64,000 nt of DNA from Dama dama (GCF_033118175.1 NC_083692.1:12645501-12709500), one strand, 5' to 3'. Positions 1-11,946 are shown, numbered from the stretch's first letter. Made by a program: numbers and translations. Notes: generated by a model from the letters alone, not told the origin.

Positions 1-303
1 TCAAACCAGTCCATCCTAAAGGACATCAGTCCTGAATATCCATTGGAAGGACCGATGCTGAAGCTCAAACTTCAATACTTTGGCCACCTGATGCAAAGAA
101 CTGACTCATTTGAAAAGACCCTGATGCTGGGAAAGATTGAAGGCAGGAAGAGAAGGGGATGACAGAGGATAAGATGGTTGGATGGCATCACCGACTCAAC
201 GAACATGAGTTTGAGTAAACTCTGGGAGATGGTGAAGGACAGGGAAGCCTGGCATGCTTCAGTCCATGGGTTTGCAGAGAATAGGACACACCTGAGTAAA
301 TGA
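1..303 (+). mobile_element. BovB LINE, 3' end, cut by window start
   Basis: This is the C-terminal coding end and 3' tail of a BovB (RTE-clade) retrotransposon. It contains the blocks translating to TLMLGKIEGR and RWLDGIT that recur in every BovB copy here. The frame is broken by stops, for example after the GRKRRG block. The 5' part lies outside the window. It ends in the usual gactgagtgac-like tail, decayed to cctgagtaaatg. Confidence 0.9.
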
Positions 304-358
304 AAACAATAATGAGATCTTAAAAGGGTCATAATTAGCAGCTAGACTACATAATCCT

Positions 359-562
359 GGGGACTTTCCAGGTGGCTCAGTGGTAAAGAATCTGCCTGCC
401 AATGCAGGAGTCACAATCCCTGGGTTAGGAAAATCCCCTGGAGGAGGAAATGGCAACCCACTCCAGTACTGTTGCTGGAATAATCCCATGGACAGAGGAG
501 CCTAGTGGGCTGCAGTCCATGAGGTAGCAGAGTCAGACACACTGGACGACAAAGCACAGATG
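359..562 (+). mobile_element. Bov-tA SINE
   Basis: A tRNA-derived SINE with the A-box-like start ggtggctcagtggtaaag, a decayed B-box region, and the BovB-related 3' half ending in a cagagtcagacacac tail. It is full length but diverged. Confidence 0.88.
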
Positions 563-699
563 CGGCTAAATGACTGTGAGAGGAAAGGCTAGTCAAGACT
601 TGCCCCGACAAAGCTTGAAACCAAGCCTCAAAATTATCCAACTGATCTGAAGTAAATTGACTCTTCACCAAAGCACAGCCTCACAAATTTAACAGAAGA

Positions 700-1520
700 T
701 AATAAAATCCAGGCACTTAAAAACTTACACATCTCAAGATACAATATCTAATAAAAATGACTAGACATGTCAAGAATCAGGAAAATGTAACTCATAAGGA
801 GAGGAAAAATAAGTAAACATAACAAACACAGAAATGAGATAATGGAATTGTCAGAAGAGGATTTTTAAATAGATATTATATGTAGCATGCTCGAGGATTT
901 AAAGAAAAATATGAACATAAAGGGGAAAGAAATGGGAAATATAAAATGTACCAAAAGAGTCATCTGTTTATAAAAGCATAATATCTGAAATAAAACATCT
1001 ACTGTAATAAAATATACAACAGAACAGTGCAGAAGTAAAGATTAGTGAACTTATTAAGTACAAAGTTATAGAAACTATCCTAACAGAATAGAGCATAGAC
1101 AAAGAAGGATGAAAATATGAGGCTTATTAACCTGAGAGAAAATATCAAGCAATTTAGCATACACATAATTGCAACAGAAGATGGAAAAGAAAGAGAAAGG
1201 GAAAACCAAAAAAATAACCTAAAACAATACTGGCAAAAAAATGTTTATGATTGATGAAAAATATAAAACTACATCTTCATGAAGCAAAGTGAACCCCATG
1301 CAAAATAAAATCACTAACAGAGAAAAATGGTAGGTAAATTCTTGAAAACCAGTATAAATAATGTGATAAATCTTAACAGAGGCAAGAGAAAAAAATCCAT
1401 GTTACTTAGTGAGAAAAATGATAAAGATTACAGCAGACTTTTCATTTTAAAATGTAAGTCAGAAGATGATGGAATATCATTTTTCATTGTATTCCTGACT
1501 AGAGGGTGTAACACAAGTTC
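700..1520 (+). mobile_element. Ancient L1 (L1M/HAL1-like), ORF1 region
   Basis: The A-rich sequence follows the order of an old mammalian L1 first open reading frame. It has the aatggaattgtcagaagagg start, a gaaactatcc...aaagaaggatg block, an atatcaagca...cataattg block and a cagcagactt...aagtcagaagatgatgg block. A decayed frame at 1327-1554 covers the end of ORF1. It is full of indels and non-functional. The limits are approximate. Confidence 0.6.
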
Positions 1521-1967
1521 AATTATAAGGAAACATCAGGTATCCACAAGTTAGAAACATCTTCAAAATATTTTGCCTGTACTCTTCAAGAATCTTGGTG
1601 GCATTAAAGCCACTTCAAAAAGAAAGCAACTCATTTAAGTGATGAAAGTAACATGAAACTAAATGCAATGTTGATCCTAAAATTTTTTTCTTCCATATAT
1701 GCTATAAAAGATAGCATTAAAACAATGATCAAAGTTAAAATAAGTCCTGAAGATTATAGAATAGTGTTGTATCAGACTTATTTATCTTATTTTTATCATT
1801 CTACCATGGTTATGAAAATGTGAGTATTTGGGGGTAAAAAGACCTAATTTTTGAAACTTTTTCTCAAGCATATGTATTTACATATATGTAGAGAGTGATG
1901 AACCAGATGCAGTAAAATGTTAACAATTTGAGAGTCTAAATTACACTTTAAAAGCAAGCAAACATTT
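1521..1967. other. AT-rich stretch, no assigned element
   Basis: Nothing recognisable beyond AT-rich sequence. It may be a further decayed part of the flanking old L1 copies. Confidence 0.4.
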
Positions 1968-2039
1968 TATTACTTATTTATTTTTATTAACTTTTATTGG
2001 AGTATAGTTGCTTTACAGTACTGTGTTAGTTTCTGATAT
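1968..2039 (-). mobile_element. L1 3' end fragment
   Basis: A short antisense copy of the L1 3' untranslated end, recognisable from ttggagtatagttgctttac followed by gtgttagtttctg. The T-rich left edge is the complement of its A tail. Confidence 0.6.
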
Positions 2040-2425
2040 AAAAAAAATAAAATCTTAGAAAAAAAATCAGATTTGTGATCACCAGAGACAAGGGTGATAG
2101 GGAGGAATTGGATGAAGGCAGTCAAAAGGTACACACTTCTACTTATAAGATAAATAAGTACTAGGGATGTAATGTACAATGTGATAACTAAAATCATAAC
2201 AGCAGTGTGTTATATTGATGAAAGTTGTTAGAGCAAATTCTGAGAGTTCTCATCACAAGCAAAATATATTTTTCTGTTTCCTCACTTTTATATCTATGAG
2301 ATGATGGATATTCACTAAATTTTTTGTAGTTAATCATTTCATGATATATATGTCACACCATTATGCTGTATACCTTTAACTTATACAGTGCTGTACACCA
2401 ATTATATCTCAATAAAAGAGGAAAA
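2040..2425 (+). mobile_element. L1 3' UTR, L1MA9-like
   Basis: This is the last 0.4 kb of an old L1. The order gtgatcaccagagacaaggg, ataaataagtactagggatg, gagatgatggatattcac and caattatatctcaataaa is characteristic of L1MA-type 3' ends. It stops at the A-rich tail directly before the next SINE. Confidence 0.75.
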
Positions 2426-2957
2426 GGAGCTTCCGTCCTGGCGCAGTGGTAAAGAATCCACCTGCCAATGCAGGGGACACAGATTCCACCCTTGGTCCAG
2501 GCCATGGAGCAACTACGCCTGTGTTTGCTTCTGCTTGTGCTAAGTTGTTCAGTCTGACTCTTTGCACGACCCTTTGGACTGTAGCCTGCCAGAGTCTTCT
2601 ACCCATGGGATTTTTCAGATAAGAATACTGGAGTCGGTTGCCATTTCTTCCTTTAGGAGCTCTTTTTGACCCAGGGACGGAACCTGCATCTCCCCTGGAT
2701 TCTTCACCCACTGAGCCACTGAAGAAGCCTCAACCAAGCCCATGCACCACAACGATGCAGCCGACACTCAAGAGCTGGGGAACCACAACTACTGAGCCCA
2801 AGCACTCTAGAGCCCATGCTTCTTAGCAAGAGAAGCCAGCACGATGAGATGCCCAAACACCGAAACCAGAGAGTAGCTGCAATTAGAGAAAAGCCTGTGC
2901 AGCGATGAAGACCTGGCACAGTCATAAATATGCAAATAAGTAAAAATAATTTTTAAA
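2426..2957 (+). mobile_element. CHR-type tRNA SINE, split by a BovA insertion
   Basis: A Cetartiodactyl tRNA SINE: a tRNA-like head at 2426-2523, then the body with repeated accacaactactgagccc-like units and an A-rich tail at about 2925-2957. It is interrupted at 2524-2730 by an inverted BovA. The sequence caactacgcctgtg (2510-2523) reappears as caaccaagcccatg (2731-2744), an aged target-site duplication. Confidence 0.8.
2524..2730 (-). mobile_element. BovA SINE nested in the CHR SINE
   Basis: An antisense BovA unit (gttcagtctgactctttgc at left, ccactgaagaagcc at right). It is flanked by the 14-base target duplication at 2510-2523 and 2731-2744, so it is younger than its host SINE. Confidence 0.8.
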
Positions 2958-3063
2958 ACACAGGAAGAAAAAAGAAACAGTTGGGAAATTTAAGTGGAGT
3001 CTATGTAGAAGTCCCTTCTGCTCTTATGATTTTCCTGTAAATTCCAACTATCTCAAACTAAAG

Positions 3064-3274
3064 TGTTGTTGTGTTAGTCGCTTAGCCGTCTGACTCTTTG
3101 TGACCCCATGGACTGTAGCCCACCAGGCTCCTCTGTCCATGGGATTCTCCAGGCAAGAATACTGGAGTGGGTTGCCATTTCCTTCTCCAGGGGATCTTTC
3201 TGACCCAGGGAGTGAACCCAGGTATCCTGCATTGCAGGCAGATTCTTTATCACCTGAGCTATAGGGAAGTCGCC
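3064..3274 (-). mobile_element. BovA/Bov-tA SINE
   Basis: An antisense full-length copy running from gttgttgtgttagtcgctta to the complement of the tRNA head (ctgagctatagggaagtc). Confidence 0.9.
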
Positions 3275-4127
3275 TATATAAAGTGACCCTTTGCTAAAAA
3301 GCATTACTTCAAAGTAACCACTGCCTCCCACCCCAACACACACATATGCTTTTCCCAAGTGAAGAGAAGCCTATTTCCCTGGCTCCAAACAGCAGTCTTA
3401 TTCCAGCCCCCTCTTTTTCACGTCCCCCTCAGTCTCTAGCATCCTGCAGAATCCCTGTTTCTGAGTGGTTCAGTCTGCTTTTTGACAAAGCCCAGGAGTC
3501 TCGGGCTTCAGTTCATTATGGCCTTGGGAATTTTGTCCACAGTTATTTACCTGGTTTTTCACCACAACTAAGTCTCATTTCTTTATTTTGTTAAAAAAGA
3601 CACTGACTACTGAAAGAGTACAGAAGTTTGAAATTATGGAACCATTTGGATCAAAAATTTTAGTTGGTAGCTTTAACCAAAGCTACAACCACTGTTGTAT
3701 TGCTAATGGCATTAACAATATGTATTTTGCTTATAACTAAGTGTATGCAGAATTCTGAGTCTTTGAAAGTCATTTCTGTCTTTAGAAATCCAGATACAAC
3801 AAGTTTATTGGTTCAGCAATACAGTCCAACCCCTAGGATATACAATTAGTACAGTGACCATGTGAAAACTAATGAAAAAGCAAATTGAAAATAATTCATG
3901 TAGGCATGAAGTTTGATTTTAGAAACTGATGTTAACTGATGTGAAACACTTTTACCATTTACCAAAGAAATATTCTGAGTGCTTACTGCATGCAATGTGG
4001 AGCAAAGGCATCTCATAATGAATCATCCTTACCATAGCTTCCAGAATCTTACAGTCCAATAGCCAGTCCAATAAATAAGCAATAAATAAATACAGTCCAA
4101 TAAATAAGCCATCAATAAATAGCCACA
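3275..4127. other. Single-copy stretch
   Basis: No element or gene recognised. Short open frames at 3346-3594 and 3664-3849 show no family resemblance or codon bias and are probably chance. Confidence 0.4.
4048..4116. repeat. Short imperfect tandem repeat
   Basis: The unit cagtccaataaataagc occurs twice (about 4064 and 4093), joined by ataaataaata spacers, with a third partial unit cagtccaatagcc at about 4052. Confidence 0.6.
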
Positions 4128-4345
4128 ATGGGCTTCCCACGTCACACTATTGGTAATGAATCCTCCTGTCAATGCAGGAGATACAAGAGATGCAGTTTCG
4201 ATCCCTGGGTTGGGAAGATCCCCTGGAGTATGAAATGGTACCCCATTCCAGTATTCTTGCCTGGAAAATTCCATGGGCAGAGGAGCCTGGTGGGCTACAG
4301 TCCATGGGGCTGCAGAGAGTCTGCAAAGAGTCATGACTGAGCATA
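4128..4345 (+). mobile_element. Bov-tA SINE
   Basis: Starts at gggcttcccacgtcacac and carries ttcgatccctgggttgggaa (B box region). It ends in a short duplicated tail, tgcagagagtctgcaaagag. Confidence 0.88.
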
Positions 4346-4954
4346 TGCATATCATTCCAAACAACAATGCTCTTAGGAATTCAAAGAAATGAGCGATGAA
4401 TTACAACTCTAGAGGATTAAATAAGGCTTTTAGGAAGAGGTAGCTTTGGGGCTGTGTCTTTGGGATCCTGAAAATGGGTTCTTTGTAACTATTTAAGGAG
4501 AGGGTAGGAGTTTAAACTTGGGACAGTTTAATTAATGGTGGAGCAGCATTAGGAAGAAAATAGCCTTATTTCAAATATATGATTTATAGTAACATGTGAC
4601 CATTTTGTATGTTCATAATGGCTATGTTCTTTTCTCATCCATAGCTTCTTTCCCCCTCATCATCTATTATTCTCGAACTAGCTTGTGACTTTTTTAGTCT
4701 ATTATATTTTAGATTTATTCTCCTGTACTAACCCTTTGAGTAGCCGTAGTTGCTGATTGTTAGTGATCCCCTATGAACAAATCTTGTCACTGGAGGAAAA
4801 AGCAGCAATTTCTGGTGATCACTTTCAATGCTTAGCAGGCCCTTTCTCATAACCCTGTTGAAACGTTTATTGTCTCTCAAGGAGACAATGCAATAGTTTT
4901 TACTTTAATTTCAGCATCTCCTTCCCCTGGAATCATACTTCTTTATGCCTCTGG
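4346..4954. other. Single-copy stretch
   Basis: No gene or element recognised. It is ordinary AT-rich sequence without a long frame. Confidence 0.4.
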
Positions 4955-5175
4955 CCATGTGGCATAATGGACATATAGTTGAAATCTGCCAACCTGAATA
5001 CAAATCCTGGTTTTGCCTCTCCCTGGTTGTATCCTCAGCCTCATGTTTCCTCAGTTTACAATATGGGGCCCTTCCTGTAAACCTTTCAGGCTTGTGGAGG
5101 CAATGAACAAGTTAAAGGCATCAAGGTGTCTAGTTTACATAGGAGTTAATCAATAAATGCTATTTTTCCTACTTC
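4955..5175 (+). mobile_element. MIR SINE
   Basis: The conserved MIR layout is visible: a head with aatcctggttttgcctctcc, a core with tttcctcagtttacaatatg, and a tail ending in gttaatcaataaatgctatt. It is strongly diverged, as expected for a mammal-wide element. Confidence 0.7.
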
Positions 5176-5602
5176 CTCACTGCCTTTAATGATTTTCTTC
5201 CCTCCGCCTTGTACACCCTCATTTTCTTCCCCTTTCTCTTGCTCTGGTTATTAAAATCCAACTCATCTAAGTCCCACTCTATCGCCTGTGGATCCTTCCC
5301 TAAATCGCTGCAGTGATAACTGTTTGAACTTTACTTTGTGCTCTAAAAACATGTGAACTGACTTCCGTTTAGCACTTAGAGTGGAGCCCCATTGCTCAGG
5401 GCATCAGTTAAAGTAATTCAACTCAAGGAGTTTGGCAACACTGCTATCGCATCAACTGTATTAACAGGCGGTGAATGCAATCAAATCCAAGAGAGTCACT
5501 GTCTGCTGGTGAAGCCCTTGGAAAGACTGTGGGAATAGATTTCAGTGCTCTCTGTCATGACTGAGCTGTATTACACCTGCTAGACATTGGTGATAACATT
5601 AT
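5176..5602. other. Single-copy stretch
   Basis: Nothing recognised. Confidence 0.4.
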
Positions 5603-6208
5603 CTCTGTCAGACTTTACTTTCTTGGGCTCCAAAATCACTGCAGATGGTGACTGCAGCCATGAAATTAGAAGACACTTGCTCCTTGGAAAGAAAAGCTAT
5701 GACCAACCTAGACAGTGCATTAAAAAGCAGAGACACCAGCTTGCCTACAAAGGTCTCTATACTCAATGCTATGTTTTCTCCAGTAGTCATGTACAGATGT
5801 GAGATTTGGACCATAAAGAAGGCTGAGCGCTGAAGAATAGATGCTTTTGGACTCTGGTGTTGGAGAAGACTTTTGACAGTCCCTTGGACAGCAAGGGGTT
5901 CAAACCAGTCCATCCTAAAGGAGATCAGTCCTGAAAATTCATTGGAAGGACTGATGCTGAAACTGAAGCTCCAATACTTTGGCAACCTGGTGTGAAGAGC
6001 CAACTCACTGGAAAAGATCCTGATGCTGGGAAAGATTGAGGGCAGGAGAAGGGGATGACAGAGGATGAGGTGGTTGGATGGCATTACCGACTTGATGGAC
6101 ATGAGTCTGAGCAAACTCTGGGAGATGGTGAAGGACAGGGAGGCCTGGTGTGTTGCTGTCCATGGGGTCTCAAAGAGTCGGACACAACCGAGTGATTGAA
6201 CAGCAGTA
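5603..6208 (+). mobile_element. BovB LINE, 5'-truncated
   Basis: This copy covers the region after the reverse transcriptase motifs (TADGDCSHEI block) through the C-terminal FGNL...LMLGKIEGR block to the 3' tail ending cgagtgattgaac. The sense frame is broken several times. A 217-codon frame on the opposite strand is only the complement of this element. Confidence 0.93.
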
Positions 6209-6614
6209 AGAAAAAATATCAAAGGTGATATTAACCAATTATTTAAGCCATAAAGGAACACTGGTTTATAAAGAATTAAAAAAAGAACTCATGTATACAC
6301 CACTAAACTGTACAGACACTTGGGTGTCCAGAGGGTAGTTTGTATAGCATATGTGTCTTATATGTCCCTTTTAAAATCATATATTGTAAAATATGTCTTC
6401 TTTATACTTCACTCCTTCATATTTCTTTATCTCTTTGTAAAACTGCATTGTAATGACTTGAGGACCAGAATTATACTGGGAATGTAACATATATTTAATG
6501 AATATTTAATAAAATTAAAAATAAAATGGGATATATGGAGATACACCAGTAGCAGAATAAGGCAGAAAAAGTCAGTGGAGAGCCTGGCACCTGCTAAGCC
6601 TTTTGAACAATCAC

Positions 6615-6800
6615 AGTTAATCCTTTAAGTGCACTGCATACATCTTTTCATACATCTTCCTTTCATCTTCATGGCAGTCCCATTGTAAAAACCAGTTATG
6701 ACCTCTGCCTTACAGAGGAAGAAACTGACCTTTAGAGAGAGCTTAAATAAACTGCCTGAGGTCAACTTCAGGTAAGTGGCAGAGACAAATTTCAAATATA
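6615..6800 (-). mobile_element. MIR SINE
   Basis: Antisense MIR core: cttacagaggaagaaactga followed by gagagcttaaataaactgcc and gtaagtggcagagac, in the order of a reversed MIR. Confidence 0.65.
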
Positions 6801-7626
6801 AATGTTAAAAAAAATAGAAAACCAAACCCACAGTCCACAATTCTGAATCTTCAGTCTTTCAGATTTCAAAAATCCTTTTTCTCCTTTACCTTTCACTCTC
6901 AAAGACTATAGGATTCTTCTTGCACAATACCAGGCTAACCAGTCAAAAATTAATTTATTTTACTGTTCATTAAACTAAACAATGTAAACATAGACCTACT
7001 GAAATTTGAAAGACAGCCTATATGAAGCCCAGTTTCATTTTTTATTAACGTTGGAAAAATTGTGTTGTCCGTGAGGATAAACCAAACCTAAAGGCATGCT
7101 TGGGACCCTTCTTAGGTTTGTCTTCTGTTGGTCCCTCTAGAGGGGTTTAGGGAAGGACCTACTAGGATCTGATTTTGTTTGCTCATCAATTTATGGGGGT
7201 AACTCATTTTGTTTTACTGCAGAAGTATCTACATCTTTGACATTTTATAATTCACATAGGTCAGCTTGATTGTGCTAATGGAACAGAACTGTGGAGATTT
7301 CAAGAGCAAACGTTCTGAGCAGAGTTTTCACTGTTCCCATAACACCTGAATAGATATATGGAATGTTCCCTTGTGACGGATACTGGCAGGGTATTTGGCT
7401 CAGAGAAAGATAGAAGGTGAAAAAGAGGATGAGAAGACGAAAAGAACGTGGCTCCTTTGAAAATAACTTATTAAAAAGAGGGCTTTGCCCAGGAAAATGT
7501 TGGCTTTGGCTGCTCTCTAGTGGTGGGCGGTGTTCACTGTCAGCAATTCTTTCTGCCTAGTTTCCACCTTGAAGGGCAAGATGGAAAACTCCACACGTCT
7601 GCTTGGACACCTAGAGCTGGATTGCA

Positions 7627-7665
7627 AACACACACACACACACACTTACACATGCACACACGTGT
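7627..7665. repeat. (CA)n microsatellite, impure
   Basis: A run of about ten CA units, then interrupted CA/TG-rich sequence ending in cacacacgtgtgc. Confidence 0.85.
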
Positions 7666-8470
7666 GCAACAAGCCTGGGGGAGAAGGAGAAGGTCGGAGA
7701 GAAGACTTCTCCGGGCAGGAAAAGAGAAGGGGGACGGAAAGATGGAGTCTTCTATGGCAGCCACAGAAAGGCATGGGAGCAGAGGCGAATTCCACAGTCA
7801 GAGTCTTAGGCTTTGGATAGCTGTTCTCACGTTTACCGGAAGCAGCCACAGGAAGGGCGCATCTTCCTCACTGACACCCAGTCTAAATCTAGATACTGTC
7901 GTTTCTAAGGTTGGAGTTGTGTCGGCACCAGAGTTATAGCTGGTAGTTCAGAGCTGGCTTCTTGCACAGATCTACAGAAAATGAGCAGGAGAAACGGAAT
8001 ACAGTGGTTGACACCTGTGACCCTTGCTTTGTGGAGGAAAGATGTGCGCAGGTCACTCTTGTCTTCTTTCCACCTTGAACTACTCAGCAAAAGGTGGCAG
8101 AGTCCAGGAGGCGGCAGGCCTCTGGGATCACATCCAGTTTTCCCTAAATCATACTTTGCATGACTACGTTTGTGTTTTGTTTCATAAGCGTTTAGTGAAA
8201 AGGTCATTAAGTCAACCATTTTGGGGTGGTTGTTTGGTTTTTGGCAATGTGCTGCTTTGGTTGACAGCTGACTTATAACTTGTGTTTGATTTTATCTCTG
8301 CACTGATTTTCTATGAAAAGATATGTAGTTACTTTATCCCTTTATGTCCCAGTTACTACATTCATAAAACGGTGGTGGCAGGGGAGGGAGGCTGATTGAT
8401 ATTCTGGGCTCCTTTTATCTCTGACATTCTTAAATAGCATTATTCATCAGAGACACGTGTTAAAGATAGC

Positions 8471-8492
8471 AAAAAAAAAAAAAAAAAAAAAA
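8471..8492. repeat. Poly-A tract, A22
   Basis: Twenty-two uninterrupted A residues. No retroposon body is recognised on its left side, so its origin is unclear. On the minus strand it produces a run of Phe codons in a spurious frame at 8447-8794. Confidence 0.9.
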
Positions 8493-9069
8493 TACCCTGA
8501 GTTATGTGAGAAACCCTTTACTAAAATATCCTGGGTTCTATGAGCGACCCTTGAGTCCCAGCCAGCTGAGCTGTGGTTCACACAGAAAGGACTCCTCAAC
8601 CCAGGATAACAGGTAAGTGCACAGTGGTGACCTGAGGCGCTTCGATAAAGAAATAAGATAGTAGCCATCAGCAGAATAAAGATCCCACGCAAAATTCCCT
8701 TCATTCCGTCATTTTCCAGGTCTACTTTCTTGATGTTTATGACTCTATATGTAAAGCAATGTGGGGAATTAAAGCAATGATTTGGATAATTCAAGCAGAG
8801 AGAAACTCCACAACACCCACATATGCTGCAATTATCTAGACATTTCAGGCAGAAGTGGAGCTCAAACCCGAATTATCAGGATAGTGCTTCAATTCTTCTG
8901 AAAAACAGCAATGTTAATTGCCTGACACATTCAATGTGGTATCACAGGAGGCCGATGAGAGAGCAAAATTCTCGCTTGACATGACTAGAAAGGAGAGCAT
9001 GGAATAGAAATATTCCACATCAGCTGAAACTTGGTAGGAAAAGATAAAGGTAGTGAAATGATGACTGCT

Positions 9070-9425
9070 AACACAGGTTGCAGAGTACAAAGGAAGCTTT
9101 TACAAATAGGCCCGGGGAAATGGAGAGATGGAGAAAATTAAGGCTGCTAAACAGTGAGGATGGGTATGAAACTGAAGACAGTTCTAAAGTAGCTGAGAGA
9201 CTGAACTCTTTCTTTGAATCTAGTTTTAACAGGAAAAATGAAGCAAACAAATTTGGACCATTAAGATATAATGTAAACCTTGCCAAATAGCTATTGGCAA
9301 CAATCAGGTGAGGGAATACAGAACTTGGAAATTTTGCACATTTATAAATCAGCCAAACAAGCACCTGAGATTACTAAGAGAATTGGCTGATATGAATTAC
9401 TTACTAAACAGTTCACACTTACTTT
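9070..9425 (+). mobile_element. Relic of a CR1/L3-type LINE (reverse transcriptase region)
   Basis: A frame at 9078-9290 encodes the block LLNSEDGYETEDSSKV and then AERLNSFFESSF. This fits the linker before the reverse transcriptase of CR1/L3 LINEs, where an LN-E-G...T-D...KAE-LN-FF-S-F pattern is typical. After a shift of frame, 9299-9400 encodes QVREY and then HLRLLRELADM, matching the next conserved CR1/L3 blocks (QVR-YL and HPRVLKELAD). Spacing and order agree. It is heavily decayed and not functional. The assignment rests on remembered family patterns. Confidence 0.5.
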
Positions 9426-10084
9426 TTGGAAAAAAAAAAAAAAAGATATTATACAGCTAGGATGGTAGTAAATGCCTTTTAAAAAAAAAGATACCACAAA
9501 TCCTCTTTCTGAAAATTGTTCTATTTCCCAAAAGGGCAGTCCTACAAATCTGAGGTTCAAGTAGTAAACAAAAGATGGACAAAATACCACTAATGTATAT
9601 TTAAACAATGGTTCCCTTTATGACCAATCCAGGCAAACAGTAAATGCTTAATAGGAATAGTGATGAACCACAGCAAGGCAAAGCAAATAAGACAGAACAT
9701 GAGTGACCTGTCATTAAAACATTAAAGGCCAGGAGGCCAAAGTTTGCTGAGCAAGGCAAGAGACTTTCAATATGTGATGCAATGGAAAGACCGTGCCTTA
9801 TTAGCTTTGTGACTCTGACCAATTTACTTAATCTCTCTGTGTCTTATTGTTACTAACCTTTTTACAGGTCATGAAACTCCCAATTTTCCTGACATTCCAA
9901 TGAGCACACAATGTAGATACAATATCTAAAATTGCCCTGGACTGTAGCAAATGTTAATTCCCTTATCTTTCCATTAAGAATCACCTGCCTCAGCTTTTGG
10001 TAGATAAAATTTGGATCTTTTCTGAATAGTACTCCAGCTAATTGTAGAAAATCTTGTGGTTGGAGCAACCAGTAACTTCATCCT
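9426..10084. other. Unassigned stretch
   Basis: A-tracts at 9429-9442 and 9480-9489 and a MIR piece are present. No gene is seen. Confidence 0.4.
9765..9875 (+). mobile_element. MIR SINE core
   Basis: The phrase gctttgtgactctgaccaat, followed by ttacttaatctctctgtgtc, matches the MIR core order. The ends are decayed. Confidence 0.55.
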
Positions 10085-10283
10085 GAACACAAATGTAAAA
10101 GTCCTCAACAAAATATTAGCGAACTAAATTCAACAGTACATTAAAAAGATCATATGCCATTATCAAATGGGATTTATTCCTAGAGACAAAGACGGTGTAT
10201 CATACATACATCAATAAATGTGATACACCACATCAACAAAAGGAAGGGTAAGGATCACATGATCAGCTCAATAAATACATGGG

Positions 10284-10502
10284 AAATGTGGAAGTGAAAG
10301 TGTTAATCACTCAGTTATGTCCAACTCTTTGTGACCCCATGGACTGTAGCCTGCCAGACTCCTCTGTCCATGGAATTCTCTAGGCAGGAATACTGGAGTG
10401 GGGATCCAGTCCCTTCTCCAGGGGATCTTCCTGACCCAGGGATTGAATCCTGGTCTCGTTCATTGCAGGCAGATCCTTTACCATCAGAGCCAGCAGGGAA
10501 GC
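10284..10502 (-). mobile_element. BovA/Bov-tA SINE in the L1
   Basis: Antisense copy with acatggg on both sides (10277-10283 and 10503-10509) as a short target duplication. Confidence 0.9.
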
Positions 10503-10644
10503 ACATGGGGGACTATGTCAAATTAAAAACCATCTTCACATCAAAGAAAAATCAACAAAGTGGAATGGAAGAAAATATTTGCAAACCACATCTCTAATAA
10601 GGGGTTATTATCCAAAATATACAAGAAATTCATACAACTCAGTA

Positions 10645-10751
10645 GGCTTCCCTAGTAGCTCAGCTGGTAAAGAATCCACCTGCAATGCAGAAGACCCCTG
10701 GGTCAGTAAGATCCCCTGGAGAAGGGACAGGCTACCCACTCCAGTATTCTT
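10645..10751 (+). mobile_element. Bov-tA SINE, 3'-shortened, in a tandem pair
   Basis: The tRNA head and first part of a Bov-tA, ending at ccagtattctt where a second copy starts immediately. The SINE pair sits inside the L1, which resumes at 10945. Confidence 0.85.
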
Positions 10752-10940
10752 GGGCTTCCCTGGTGACTCAGCTGGTAAGGAATCTGCCTGCAGTGTGGGA
10801 GACCTGGGTTTGATCCCTGGTTTGGGAAGATGCCCTGGAATGGGGAACAGCTACTCACTTCAACATTCTGGCCTGGAGAATTCCATGGGCTATATTGCCC
10901 ATGAGGTTGCAAAGAGTCAGACTGAGCAACTTTCACTTTC
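10752..10940 (+). mobile_element. Bov-tA SINE, second of a tandem pair
   Basis: Starts gggcttccctggtgactcag and ends gagcaactttcactttc. Five bases (cagta) recur at the outer ends of the pair (10640-10644 and 10940-10944). The head-to-tail arrangement may reflect insertion at the same site or a local exchange. Confidence 0.88.
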
Positions 10941-11349
10941 AGTAGCAGAAATACAACCTGATTAAAAAATGGCCAAAGAATCTATATAGATGTTTTTCTA
11001 AAGAGGACTTGCAAATGGCAAAAAGATACATGAAAAGGATTTCAACATCACTAATCATCAGAGAAAAGCAAACCAAAACCGCAAAGTATCACCTCCTGCC
11101 TGTTAGAAAGTCCATTATCAAATAAAAAAGACAAGAGATAGCAAATGCTGGCAAGGATATGAAGGAAAGGCAAGCCTTGTACACTTTGGTGGAAGTGTAA
11201 ACTGATAAAGCACTAAGGAAAGGAAAATGAAATTTCATCAGGAAGTTAAAAATAGACCTACCACACGATCCAGCAATCCCACTTCTGGGTTTACATCTAA
11301 AGGGAACAAAGCCGTTCTCATGAGGCGATATCGGTACTCCAATGTTTGT

Positions 11350-11567
11350 GCCGCCTGCTCGGTTGCTGAGTCATGTCCGACTCTTTTGCAACCCCATGGA
11401 CTGTAGTGCCAGGCTCCTCTGTCCATGGGATTCTCCAGGCAAGGATACTGGAGTGGGCATCTATGCCCTGCTCCAGGGGGTCTTCCTGACCCAGGGATTG
11501 AAGCTGCGTCTCCTGTACCTGCAGTGTTGCAGGCAGATTCTTTACCACTGAGCCACTGCGGAAGCCC
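11350..11567 (-). mobile_element. BovA/Bov-tA SINE in the L1
   Basis: Antisense copy. L1 sequence is interrupted at aatgtttgtg (left) and resumes around gttgattgcggcgttactca (right). Confidence 0.88.
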
Positions 11568-11946
11568 CTCTCTCGTGTTGATTGCGGCGTTACTCACGAC
11601 AAGCAAGTTATGGAAACTAAACATCCGTTGATGGATGAATAGATAAAGACAATTAGGCAGAGATAGATGACAGACAGAATATTAGTCAACCTCAACAAGA
11701 AGGAAATCCTGCCATTTGTGACAACATGGGCATTATGCCAAGCGAAATAAGTCAGAGAATGACAAATACTGCATCATATCAGCTATATGTGGAATCTTAA
11801 ATAAAAAGCAAATTCATAGAAATAGAGAGTAAAAAAAGGGTTGCCAGGGGCTGGATTGTGTGGAAAATAGACTCGTATATAAATATAAACTTTTGTTTAT
11901 AAGATGAACAAGGTCTGAGGACCTAATGTATAGCATGGTGGCTATA

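Larger units (their letters stand above)
6209..9064. other. Mostly single-copy stretch with small repeats
   Basis: Apart from the MIR, CA and poly-A tracts listed separately, nothing is recognised. The part at 7500-8150 is richer in G and C. It holds open frames of up to 139 codons (7520-7939), but several frames are open on both strands at once and none resembles a known family, so I do not call a gene. Confidence 0.4.

Noticed and set aside
5608..6261. 217-codon open frame on the minus strand
   Set aside because: It is the complement of a sense BovB copy; the same antisense frame recurs at other BovB copies.
7520..7939. 139-codon frame in a GC-richer, non-repeat region
   Set aside because: At least two other frames are open over part of the same DNA, it runs through a CA repeat, and no domain is recognisable.
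8447..8794. 115-codon minus-strand frame with a hydrophobic segment
   Set aside because: Its C-terminal part contains a Phe run encoded by a poly-A tract, and there is no family resemblance.
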